From positions 410,757-474,756 of the forward strand of contig MU006099.1 in NCBI GenBank assembly GCA_010093705.1: 64,000 nucleotides of DNA. Direction: 5' to 3'. Position numbers and translations under genes: made by a program. The DNA is from Patellaria atrata CBS 101060 (lineage: Eukaryota > Ascomycota > Dothideomycetes > Patellariales > Patellariaceae). The notes under the pieces are model-generated. The model had not been told where the DNA came from, did no database searches, and was given only the letters and a program-made list of their open reading frames with translations. This document shows, in pieces, positions 1 through 9,297 of the stretch. Every line of letters starts with the position of its first letter. Within the stretch, counting starts at the first letter, position 1.

Positions 1-216
1 ACCAGAACTGGGCTGGTCAGACGCGACAGCGAGCAGCACCAACGTGCTCTAACTGCCATATCCAAGGCCACACAAGGCGTCAATGTACTAGTGTCTCAAG
101 TAGCTCCTAAGTATAATTTTATTTGAATATATTTTGTTGTAGTGGAGTAATTGTATGAAAACGCTGGTTGATCTTGGTGGGGTGTCCCACTGAGTGGTGT
201 GTCCCACTGACTGGTA
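1..216 (+). mobile_element. 3' tail of a probable pogo/Tc1-type DNA transposon
   Basis: Frame 1 is open from the first base to a TGA at 124-126 and encodes a basic, helical-looking tail (it includes RRDSEQHQRALTAISKATQG), as expected for the end of a transposase cut by the window edge. Beyond it, the 12-mer GTGTCCCACTGA occurs twice (182-193 and 199-210). The second copy runs into CTGG followed by TA, which could be the outer end of a terminal inverted repeat with a TA target duplication. The other end lies outside the window, so the inverted repeat cannot be checked and the family is a guess. Confidence 0.35.
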
Positions 217-1593
217 AAGCACGTTACCTTTAATTTGATATCCGCAACTCAAAAACAAAACAGGGGCCATTTTCTTGGTGCCTCCCTTTTGCTTTGTTGC
301 CCAACAGACAATTCTGTGAGAGCTTGGAAAATAACGCGATCAAGAGCAAGCGGCTTTTATACGGTCCTGGGTTGCGAGACCGGCGGCAATATTCCTTCTG
401 CGGGCAGTGATCGCAGTGATCAAATCTCCATTGGTGTTTTCAAGGATGTCCTATTATCGTATCCATTTCATCAACAGATTATAGACTGTAGAGTATAAGT
501 TGGACGTTTAAGAATTATGAAAGTTATCTCCTTGAGCGTTTCTCTACCAGAAAAGTGAGCAGGAGCCTCATCGCGTTATCTCTCCAGCCGTATACATATC
601 GACGGTCTGGGTTTTGACCGTTTGCATCTTAGGGGTTGTTTATAGCTATCCTGCCGTGGATCCACTTGAATAGGGGAGAAGCGCAGACTGCCAGATCTGG
701 TTTCACCTAATCGTCTCAGCTATTTTGCTAGGTGAATTTCGTTTCTTATTATTGTTTACTCGTTTTGGGCTATCTCCTTTTTGAACCATGCTGTAAGTTC
801 ATGTCTGATCCTTTCTTGACTATAAACTATCCAAATTGCTGGACGATGAGGAATAGAGGTCGGTTCATTGCAGAGATCTCGGTTGAAGTAATAGTAATCG
901 GTCGAGAAAGGCGATATTGTCAGGAAATGGCTTGAACATTAGTCATGTCCCAAATAGGAGCTTCCACCTAACATTCTTTCAGTCAAACGGGGCAAACAAG
1001 GTACATATATCCCGCCCAACCACTTGAAGCTTATCAACAAAAGAATCGTCACTGCTTTCCATAACCCAGGGCCTGTGGCCTAGTGGTGGGAAAGTCCCCA
1101 CCACACCGATCAGGCCAAATACGGCAACTGGTCCTGGGGTCGATTCCTTCGGGCCCCGAGCTGGGGGCAGCAGATGTACCACGTCCTCTTCGGAGAGCGT
1201 GGGAACTGTTTTGCCATTTTTTTTTCCCCCCTAATATTAATTCTTCCTCAATTTAGTTTTCTGATGACTATCTATCTATCTTTTGATTCTTCACTGACTT
1301 GAAGGGCGAGGTAGGGTTGTTATTTGTTTGGTATCTCTATATGTGTATTTCTTGTGAGACCGTTGCGAGAGGATTTCAAAAGTCGTATTGATGGTTTCAA
1401 GAAGTTTATTTAAGAGTTTGAAGGGTCCGCTCGGTCCGCTCCCGGAGATAACTAGAACTAAGCTCCGAAAAGTAACATCAATTGCTAATTTACCATACCA
1501 AGCACAATCAAACCCTAAAGATAATTTTCTACACTGTCGAATTAATTTCAAAGCATCCAAAACACTAGAACAGGTTGGTCTTTTACTACTAAT
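217..1593. other. Intergenic, no convincing gene
   Basis: Only short ORFs without recognisable content are present. A stretch at 1069-1226 has tRNA-like A-box and B-box sequences followed by a T-rich run; it is treated as a finding because it does not fold into a tRNA. The last 200 bases before 1594 should hold the promoter and leader of the dehydrogenase gene. Confidence 0.5.
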
Positions 1594-2710
1594 ATGTCTA
1601 ACACTGCGGTAATCAAACCAGGCAACACTTCTCTCATCACCGGCGGAGCGTCAGGGATCGGTCTTGCTGTTGCAACATTATGTCGTAAGCATGGTATGCG
1701 CGTTGCTATTGTCGACTATAGCAATGAGTATCTTGCCAAAGCAAAAGAGATACTTGGAGGGTCAGAAGATGTAGAGACGTATCAAGTTGACGTTAGCGAC
1801 CTGAATCAATTGCACCGACTCAAGGACAAGGTTCTTGAGAGGTTTGGTAGCGTAGAGTTTCTGATGCTGAATGCCGGCGTGAGCGCGAAGGGAGGTTGGA
1901 ATGATGTGGACTACTTCCATAAGGTATGGATAGAACGTTGGGAAACTATCCACTAATATGACCTCTAGAGTCCTCGTATTCATTTCAACAGCTAATCAAC
2001 GTTGCCCACTAGATTCTTGATACGAATCTCTACGGCGTCATAAACGGTATTTCTACCTTTATGCCCGTCGTAACATCCGCTAGCGGGCCATCCGCGATTG
2101 TTATCACTGGTAGTAAGCAAGGTATCACGAACCCGCCCGGAAATCCTGCCTACAATGCCTCCAAAGCAGCTGTGAAGGCACTCGCAGAGCATCTGAGCTA
2201 CGATCTGAGAGATACGAAGACGAGCGTGCATTTATTGGTACCTGGATGGACTTTTACTGGTATGGTGAGTAGCTATTTCCTCCCCCTAGGATGATTTCGT
2301 CGGTTCACCCTCTCTCTAAGTCGGAAATAACTACCAAAACACAATGTTTAATACCGTGCAATTCTGCAATACTGACATATATTTCTCTACATTCTCAGTC
2401 CGGAGGAGGCCCTCTCTCCAACACTGAGAAGCCGGCAGGTGCATGGTGGCCTGAACAAGTTGCAGATTATCTTTACCAGAAGATGGACGAAGGCAAGTTC
2501 TACGCCATATGCCCTGATAATGATGTAACATCGGACATGGATAAGAAGCGTATGCTTTGGAGTAATGGTGACTTAGTTGATGAACGCCCGGCATTATCGA
2601 GGTGGAGGGAGACCTGGCAGGACGACGTGAAAGCGTATATGAAAAGAGACTTAAATGATTTGATGGGCTCTCCCAATCTGTCACAGATGGGTAATGAAAT
2701 CGAAGAATGA
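1594..2710 (+). CDS. Short-chain dehydrogenase/reductase (classical SDR)
   Basis: Three exons (1594-1923, 2013-2264, 2399-2710) give 297 residues. The Rossmann motif TGGASGIG (residues 16-23), the NAG motif (93-95), Asn115, catalytic Ser144 and the YNASK motif (Tyr157, Lys161) are all present, so this is an intact NAD(P)-dependent classical SDR, probably cytosolic. The splice joins restore the segment from strand beta-4 to helix alpha-5 without a break. The C-terminal 80 residues (rich in W, D and K) are longer than in minimal SDRs and probably contribute to the substrate pocket. The substrate cannot be told from sequence. It lies upstream of, and in the same direction as, an NRPS-like gene, so a tailoring role is possible but unproven. 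Confidence 0.9.
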
Positions 2711-3038
2711 ATTGAGTTCAAAGGAAATAAATACTAAAGATCTTTGAACGGAGTACAGTGTTATGACCATTACCCACCACCAAACCACCCTTTTAAGCTT
2801 TGTAAGATTGAGATGATACTCAGCTGTTGTTGTAGACTGGCAATATGATCAATCAAGAGGGGTCCAGCAGAACAATTTCTCAAAGAGACACCGATCCTAA
2901 AATGGAATTCGGTCTGTGCGTTAGCTCCCGTCCTGACGTTACGCGGCAAATGTTGCCTTGCACGGAGAGCTACAAAACCCCCCATCTCACTTCTTCCGAA
3001 TAATATCGAAAAGGATAGTGTTTACAATTTGATTCAGA
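2711..3038 (+). other. Short intergenic spacer
   Basis: These 328 bases must hold the terminator of the dehydrogenase and the promoter of the RING-like gene. I see no distinctive motif. Confidence 0.5.
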
Positions 3039-3765
3039 ATGTCTGGTTACGAGGGTCAGTCAATCCTTCAACGGTCTGCCTCAAAACTGTGCTAATTCCT
3101 TTCTAGTGGAACACAACATCAGACCCGCCCAACAGAGCTCTAAACCCTCGCGTCTCCCAGATATGTCAACCTTCTTCACGACTCTAGAGTACGCAGACAC
3201 AACTGGACCTCGCTCGCCTTCAAACTCGCACTCCATACCTATACCCGACGATATAGCCGCGCTACACCGTCTGTTTATCAATGCACTTCAAGTCATCGCT
3301 GCGGACCACGAATCGGGAAGTTCAGGTCTTGAATCTTCAGATGAGACTGGACATAGCGCGTTAATATCACGAATGATTGAAGAGTTGAGAATAGGCGCGG
3401 ATGAGCCTCCAAGGGAGCTGAAAGGCGTCCCGGACGAGTTTTTAGCACAACTGGAGAGAGTTCCTAAAGCGAAGTTGGATAAAGATAACGATTGTCCTAT
3501 TTGCGGGAATCCGTTCTTAGATGGTATAATCTACATACTCGGCTTATATACCTCAAAATGCTCACACTTGGCTGTAGACCCGTATCCTCTCGTCGTCCGA
3601 TTACCATGCCACAAGACTCACTTGGTCGATCTCGAATGTATAACTCCGTGGCTGAAACTGAATCCCACTTGTCCCATGGACCGGAAAGTAATATACGAAA
3701 AGAAGAAACCTCCTCCGCCTGCAGATGATGATGAAGACGGTGAGTATGATGATATGTACGCTTGA
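3039..3765 (+). CDS. RING-type zinc finger protein (putative E3 ligase)
   Basis: Exons 3039-3054, 3107-3523 and 3578-3765 give 206 residues. The start is the ATG at 3039: its five codons splice (G|TG) onto the long second exon. The C-terminal half carries a RING-like array: CPIC near residue 135, then after the second splice LPCHKTH, LEC and a PTCPMDR knuckle. This resembles RING-H2 and related ubiquitin ligase domains. The N-terminal 120 residues are Ser/Pro-rich and probably disordered; the C-terminal tail is acidic (DDDEDGEYDD). Reading through the second intron would insert 18 residues inside the RING between its first two and later ligands, so splicing there is likely. An E3 role in ubiquitin transfer is inferred from the fold only. 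Confidence 0.8.
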
Positions 3766-4906
3766 TGAACTGGTTACGGCTCCGATACGCGAACTAGAGG
3801 TCTCACGTTGACCAAACTAATGCTTACGAGTACAATTATACTTATATATGCAATATGTTTCATGGTGAATCCTACCTTCGGACTTTGTAGTAGACATACA
3901 ACCACCAACAAAGCTCGCTTTCTCCCATCCGTTTGTCAGATGGTAGACCAGAAGAGCAGTTCCTATTTGGAGCGGTGCCTGCGGTACAGCACAAGAATAA
4001 GAAGAACTGGGTAGGTGATTTCACAGAACTCATTTCTCAGATAAAGCAGGAGGGTACTGGCGGTTTTGCTAGCTGCACCGGAATTTTCTGACCTCACTAA
4101 ACGATGTCAGCTACAGTCAAAATTTTACTAGCTACAGCTACTTTTCCCTGGTAACAACTCCTCTATATAAGATAGCTCTGGAAAAGTTGAAGTAATATCT
4201 CAATTGCGCGAAAGTTGTCAAAAGTCTCTCAAACACACACTGAACTCTATATCAGCCCAATTCTTTATTCTAGCATTGACTAAGCTGCGGTCAGGCCCCA
4301 AATCCACTTATTATTCGAACAATACATCCAGCATCCAGCCTTTTAACTAACCGTCTCAAATGCACGATACCACAACTATGCTTCCTTCCGGAAGCCCCCG
4401 GCAACGTGGCATTCGCTGACCGAGCAACCCTAGAACGCCACGATCCTTTCCGTGTGCAGAAACAGGTCTAGCGTAAAAAAAAAGTACATTTCCCTAAAGA
4501 GGTAAATGCCAGAATCTTTGCCTACTTCCACCCCAAGTTACCGACATAACCCATCAGCCGCACACAAGGCGACCATTTCAGGCCCACCAACAAGGTACGA
4601 GTTGACGCACCTCCAAATCCTGAGTCAAAGACGCTATAATTAGTAATCACGAAGTCGATTCGTTGATACCACTCGATGTTGCTTATTCAGCCACGCATAT
4701 GCGGGTGAAGAAAGATAAAAGTGTTAAATATGAATAGACTATAACCCAACCCATAAGTACCGATTCAACCCCCTTCCTCGCTCGTTCTTCTCTCTCTCCT
4801 CTTCCCTTCCCATAACACGTATGAAGCCCCACCTCAGCCAGTGAATAAAAACCCCCAATTCTTGATTCGCCTAAAAATAAAAAATCCCCCAAACACCACA
4901 TCCACC
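3766..4906 (+). promoter_or_regulatory. Intergenic and promoter region upstream of the NRPS-like gene
   Basis: A TATA-like CTATATAAGATAG lies at 4163-4175, and a CT-rich tract at about 4783-4810 sits roughly 100 bases before the NRPS ATG, as is common near fungal transcription starts. The two are about 620 bases apart, so there may be a long leader or an unrecognised short transcript between them. I found no convincing ORF in between. Confidence 0.3.
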
Positions 4907-7900
4907 ATGACCCCCAAAGAGCCCAAATCCCCCATTCCCACCACAATCCCTACCCTCCTCCACGCCCGCCTCCTCTCCGCCCCCTCCTCCCCCGCCATCC
5001 TCACCCCCACCCTCACCCTCACGACCCACCAGCTCTGGACCATCTCAACGCACATCCGCACCCGCATCCCCATTACACCAGGCACGGTAGTCGTGCTCTG
5101 CATGCGCCGGTCGTGGCGGCTCGTCGCGTGCATGCTTGCGGTCTTGCGCGCGGGCGCGGCGTATGTGGTTCTTGACCCTGAGGAACCGGCGTTCAGGAAT
5201 ATGGGGGTGGTTGCGGAGTTGGGGGACCGGAGGGGGGTGGTTGTGGGTGAGAGGGATGTGGGGTATCTTGGGAAGGTGTGGGATGTGGATTGCGTTGTGG
5301 GTGTTGGGGGGGAGGTGAGGTGGGCTGGTGAGGTTGAGGAGGAGAGTGGGGTGAGGAATGGGGTGGAGAATAGGGTGCGAAATGGAGTGCGAAATGGAAT
5401 GCAAAATGGAGTGGATAATGGAGTGAAGGACGCAGCGGAGCCAAATGATCTAGCATATCTAGTTTTCACGTCCGGATCCACGGGACGGCCGAAGGGCGTT
5501 ATGGTCACCCATACCGCAGCATGTTCTGGTATATCGTATTTCTCGCTCGCCGGGAAGACACGCTGGTTGCTTTTCTTCAATCCGGGGTCGAGCGCGGCGC
5601 AGAGGGCCGTATGGGGGACCCTAATCCACGGAGGGTGTCTCTGCATCGCGGGTAAAGAGGATGTCACGGCGTCGTTGGCGAGGACGATATGCGATATGGA
5701 AATCGACGGCATCGGGCTTACGCCGTCGGCGCTTTCGTTGATGAGTCCGGACGAGGTACGCGGCTTGAAGATGATTATCATGGTGGGCGAACGGGTGGAT
5801 GGGAAGATTGTGGAGACTTGGGCGGGCAGGGTTGAGTTGTGGAATTTTTATGGGTTGAGTGAGTGTACGCAGATGAATTTTGGGAAGAGATTGCTACCTG
5901 GTGGTGATCCTACATGTGTGGGCCGTCCGTCGGATACAGTGTCGGTCATGATTGTGGATAGTGACAGTAAGGCGATTGTGTCCAAAGGGAACGTGGGAGA
6001 AATATGTCTCACCGGCCCTCAACTATCGAAGGGTTACTGGGGCCGAGAGAACGAGACGGCGGAAAGATTCGTCAATAACCCTTTCAACGAGGGACAGATG
6101 CTGAAAACTGGAGATCTGGGATATGAAGATGAGGATGGGATACATGTTGTAGGAAGAGACGACTTTCAGGTGAAAGTAGATGGTCAGAAAGTCGCGCCAG
6201 AGGAAGTCTCTGCACAGCTCGCAAACTATCCCGGAATAAAGGCATGTTCTGTGTTTGGTTGCCAATTGGGCGGCTGGCCCGCTCTTGTTGCTGCTATTGC
6301 GACAGATGATTTTGGGTCCTGGGATAATACGAGCCAAAGGGTCCAATCAATACGGTCTTTCCTAACTGAGAGGATACCATCTTACATGATGCCGCATTAT
6401 TGGTTACCGCGACATTCGATGCCCTTCGGACATAATGACAAGATCGATATCCAAACCCTTCGCAAAGAAGCTGAACAGCTAGGAGCTGAGGGATTGAGAA
6501 AGCTCATACAAGGAGCCGATACCCGATTCGCAGGTTTATCTGAGACCGAAGAGGTTATACGAGCCTCTTGGGCCAGTGTACTTGGAATACCAAAGGAATC
6601 TATCGGGCCTCAACATTCCTTTTCGCTTCTAGGTGGAACCTCTTTGCAAGCGTTGAGGGTCATAGGAAAACTACGGACAGAAGGAATTCTCCTCGAGTTA
6701 CGCGATATATTCTTGACTGGTAATCTTTCTGAGGCAGCTCTAAGAAGTCGGCGGATTGAAGACACAGCGGACAAGGGAGATGTTGAAGTTGTACCATTCT
6801 CCTTGATACCCGAGGAACCTCTTCGTCAAGGACTTCAAAGTCAAGGGGGTGTAGAAGACGCATTTCCCGCCACACCCGTGCAATTGATGTTACTGATGGC
6901 GAGTCTTCGTGGACATAAAGGATACGTCTACCAAAGGAAGTGGGATATGACCGGAATAAATCCACAGATGCTTAAAGAAGCGTTTCGAACTGTTTTCCAA
7001 GAGAGCCCTACGCTCCGATCGGTATTCATTCCAGGGAAGGCCGGTTTCACCCAATTGGTACGCACGGATTTGGAGCTCCCCTGGGAAGAAGACAGCTCCA
7101 GTACAATCGAGGAATTTGTGAAAAGCGACTTAGAAGAACAAGTCGTACTTGGAGAGCTTATGTGGAGAGTAACGTACGTGACTAAAGCCAATGTCCTTGT
7201 GGTAACAATGCACCACTCTCTTTTCGATTTCTGGTCACATCGATTTCTGTACCAAGACGTTGCAAACGCATACTTTGGCTTCTCTCACAACCCACGACCT
7301 CCATTCCAAAGGTTCGTACGTTGGTTGCAAGAATTAGAATCCGAAGAATCAGCGACTTTCTGGGAAGACTACAAAAAAAAGGTCAGACCCACACTGATCA
7401 ACACAGAAAAGACAGAAGAATACACTCACGTATTCAAACCCGCTCCCCCCGCCCTTGCTACCTCAATGACAGATATTGGCCTCACGATCGCCTCGGTCGT
7501 ATACGCAGCTTGGGCGATAACCATGGGCAAAGCAACCGCACAAGACGCCGTATGTTTCGGCACGCTGTTCGCATCTCGCGATATCCCAGTCCAAGACATC
7601 GCGCGCATGGACGGTCCTGTCTTCACACTCGCCGCTCAGGCGATCGAACTACCCGGTAGCAAAACCGTCCGGGAAATAGCAACTTCCATCTATGATGGTC
7701 AATGGGACTTGACCGCCCATTCCCAATGGCGGCTGAAACAGTTTGTCAGGGAAGGCGTACAGCCACCGGTATTTGATACGATGGTTGATATTCTGATCGC
7801 TGACCATGGTGAGGAGGATGTCGTGGCGAAGCGGTTGTTCAAGCGATTCGGGGCTAGACCGGCGTGGGATACGACGTTTACGGCGCTGTATTTGATGGAA

Positions 7901-8053
7901 GACGATGGGGAGTTTAGTTTTGCGATTACTTCATTACTGCCGGAGAGCAAGGTAAGACAGTTGTTGGATACTGTCATTGCAGTCATCCATGCCATTTTGG
8001 ATGTAGACGACCCTGCTATCCGACTGGAAGATCTCTTGAGCCGTCTTGATTGA
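4907..8053 (+). CDS. Single-module NRPS-like enzyme, domain order A-T-C
   Basis: One uninterrupted exon encodes 1048 residues. The ATG at 4907 (ATCCACCATGACC) is preferred to in-frame ATG 4841 because the extra 22 residues do not look like adenylation-domain sequence. The adenylation domain carries LVFTSGSTGRPKGVMVTH (core A3), NFYGLSECT (A5), LKTGDLGY (A7), GRDDFQVKVDGQKV (A8) and the A10 lysine in HNDKIDI. A carrier domain follows with the phosphopantetheine serine in LGGTSLQA near residue 575. The C-terminal condensation domain (about 640-1040) has an intact HHSLFD (HHxxxD) near residue 768. It should activate an amino or carboxylic acid, hold it as a thioester and condense it with another substrate; a terminal C domain may release the product. 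There is no thioesterase or reductase domain. Oddities are a 12-base tandem repeat and a strong strand-composition switch in the first 500 bases. Confidence 0.92.
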   Translation: MTPKEPKSPIPTTIPTLLHARLLSAPSSPAILTPTLTLTTHQLWTISTHIRTRIPITPGTVVVLCMRRSWRLVACMLAVLRAGAAYVVLDPEEPAFRNMGVVAELGDRRGVVVGERDVGYLGKVWDVDCVVGVGGEVRWAGEVEEESGVRNGVENRVRNGVRNGMQNGVDNGVKDAAEPNDLAYLVFTSGSTGRPKGVMVTHTAACSGISYFSLAGKTRWLLFFNPGSSAAQRAVWGTLIHGGCLCIAGKEDVTASLARTICDMEIDGIGLTPSALSLMSPDEVRGLKMIIMVGERVDGKIVETWAGRVELWNFYGLSECTQMNFGKRLLPGGDPTCVGRPSDTVSVMIVDSDSKAIVSKGNVGEICLTGPQLSKGYWGRENETAERFVNNPFNEGQMLKTGDLGYEDEDGIHVVGRDDFQVKVDGQKVAPEEVSAQLANYPGIKACSVFGCQLGGWPALVAAIATDDFGSWDNTSQRVQSIRSFLTERIPSYMMPHYWLPRHSMPFGHNDKIDIQTLRKEAEQLGAEGLRKLIQGADTRFAGLSETEEVIRASWASVLGIPKESIGPQHSFSLLGGTSLQALRVIGKLRTEGILLELRDIFLTGNLSEAALRSRRIEDTADKGDVEVVPFSLIPEEPLRQGLQSQGGVEDAFPATPVQLMLLMASLRGHKGYVYQRKWDMTGINPQMLKEAFRTVFQESPTLRSVFIPGKAGFTQLVRTDLELPWEEDSSSTIEEFVKSDLEEQVVLGELMWRVTYVTKANVLVVTMHHSLFDFWSHRFLYQDVANAYFGFSHNPRPPFQRFVRWLQELESEESATFWEDYKKKVRPTLINTEKTEEYTHVFKPAPPALATSMTDIGLTIASVVYAAWAITMGKATAQDAVCFGTLFASRDIPVQDIARMDGPVFTLAAQAIELPGSKTVREIATSIYDGQWDLTAHSQWRLKQFVREGVQPPVFDTMVDILIADHGEEDVVAKRLFKRFGARPAWDTTFTALYLMEDDGEFSFAITSLLPESKVRQLLDTVIAVIHAILDVDDPAIRLEDLLSRLD
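5357..5428 (+). repeat. 12-bp in-frame minisatellite inside the adenylation domain
   Basis: Six consecutive 12-base units of the form AATGGRGTGNRN encode NGVE, NRVR, NGVR, NGMQ, NGVD and NGVK. They sit just upstream of the A3 phosphate-binding loop, where a surface loop would be expected. All units are in frame, so copy-number change would lengthen the loop by four residues per unit without breaking the gene. Confidence 0.85.
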
Positions 8054-8801
8054 GATGGCCTATTTCTCCTAGGTAAGCTGCTGTACAGATTGTATATGTC
8101 GCAAACAATAGACAATTTTGCGTATTGGTAGTATTTGAGGATGTAAAAAGACGGTCTACAATAGGCTTTCCATCAATAAACCCTTGTCATGCTGGTTTAA
8201 GCTCAATTCAATACATAGTTGCAATGACGTTTTGGAATAAGACTTCGTTTTAATCGGTTTGGAAATGCCCTCATACCTGGATAAGGAGTAGCTGAACCGG
8301 AAAACGACTTACAGGGCCATCAGATCTGTATAACTCATATTCTCAGGGATGGTAAGACTTGCGAAGGGAATTCACCGCGATCGTATGTCTACGCCTTACA
8401 GCAGCGATTGTACCGTCCCAAAAGGACCTTTTCCTATATGAAGTACTTGTAAGAAGATTGTACAAGCCGATAATTGTAATTAATCTTTGTTCGTCATGTA
8501 CTGTAACAGTAAATATCCGAAGTTTGAATTGACCAATAAGCGTGAAGGCTCTCTGATCAAAGTCACGATATTGAACAATAGCACTCACATGACCGAAAAC
8601 CCAACTTTAACATTGACAACAGCCATTCCTCGCAATAGCTAATGGAGTTATTGTCCCTTAAGTGACAAAACTCGACATCGTCCCCGAATATTTTCAATCT
8701 CTCTTCTCCAATTACCAACCTTACGCATCTCTTCACACACCAATTCACATGCAATTTTTCACTTTTTCAATATTCTCCACACAAATTCACTATCAATCAC
8801 A
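8054..8801. other. Intergenic region
   Basis: About 750 bases between the NRPS-like stop and the small Cys-rich gene. It is AT-rich, with no ORF I can support; it should contain a terminator and the promoter of the downstream gene. Confidence 0.5.
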
Positions 8802-9293
8802 ATGTGCCGCTACTACAAGATCAGGTACAGCTGCAACCACAGCAAAACGACCCGTCTCTCCACTTGTCTCGGCCACACGCGTCGGAGCCGCAACCGGGTC
8901 GCATGCCGTACCATTGACGTTCCTTTCGAGGAGCGCATGGTCGGCGTGTGCCCGGGGTGCTATGTCAAGGACCCTAGTTCTGCACGCTCGGATGCGGACT
9001 GGGCGATGTGGCACCGGAGGCTCGAAGCGGCCGAGGCAAGTGGAGGGGAGGATAGTCGTACCAAGATGTTGTTGGCGAAGGTGGCGGAGAGGAAGTGGAT
9101 GGCAGCACAGAGAACGAGTGAGAATAAGCATTCTCGGCCTGGAAGTGCGAAGAGGGGTCTTAAGAAGAGCTCGTTGAGCAAAGAAGTGAAGAGGGACAAG
9201 CTGCTCTCGCCAGAAAAGTTCAAGAAATACTGGGAGCCGCTGGATAGAATTCACGCGTGCAGGGAGACATGTCTGGAGAAGCAAATACAGTAG
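8802..9293 (+). CDS. Small Cys-rich conserved-type protein, unknown function
   Basis: Single exon, 163 residues. The first 55 residues contain Cys/His at C2, C11, H13, C22, H25, C35, C50 and C53, ending in VCPGC, and look like a compact metal-binding domain. The rest is basic and helical (many K, R, E, A), possibly a nucleic-acid or protein contact. I do not recognise a named family, but the Cys spacing matches the protein at 32317-32664, so the two are probably diverged relatives. Its stop codon is four bases from that of the convergent E1-beta gene, so the transcripts must overlap at their 3' ends. No signal peptide is seen; a nuclear or cytosolic location is a guess. Confidence 0.75.
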   Translation: MCRYYKIRYSCNHSKTTRLSTCLGHTRRSRNRVACRTIDVPFEERMVGVCPGCYVKDPSSARSDADWAMWHRRLEAAEASGGEDSRTKMLLAKVAERKWMAAQRTSENKHSRPGSAKRGLKKSSLSKEVKRDKLLSPEKFKKYWEPLDRIHACRETCLEKQIQ

Positions 9294-9297
9294 AATC

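Noticed and set aside
1069-1147. Complete tRNA gene
   Set aside because: A-box and B-box are near consensus, but acceptor and T stems do not pair, so a functional tRNA is not supported.
4834-5781. 315-codon minus-strand ORF opposite the NRPS-like gene
   Set aside because: It mirrors the C-rich and G-rich blocks of the adenylation domain and translates to low-complexity Pro/Thr/Ser; the plus-strand frame has intact A-domain motifs.
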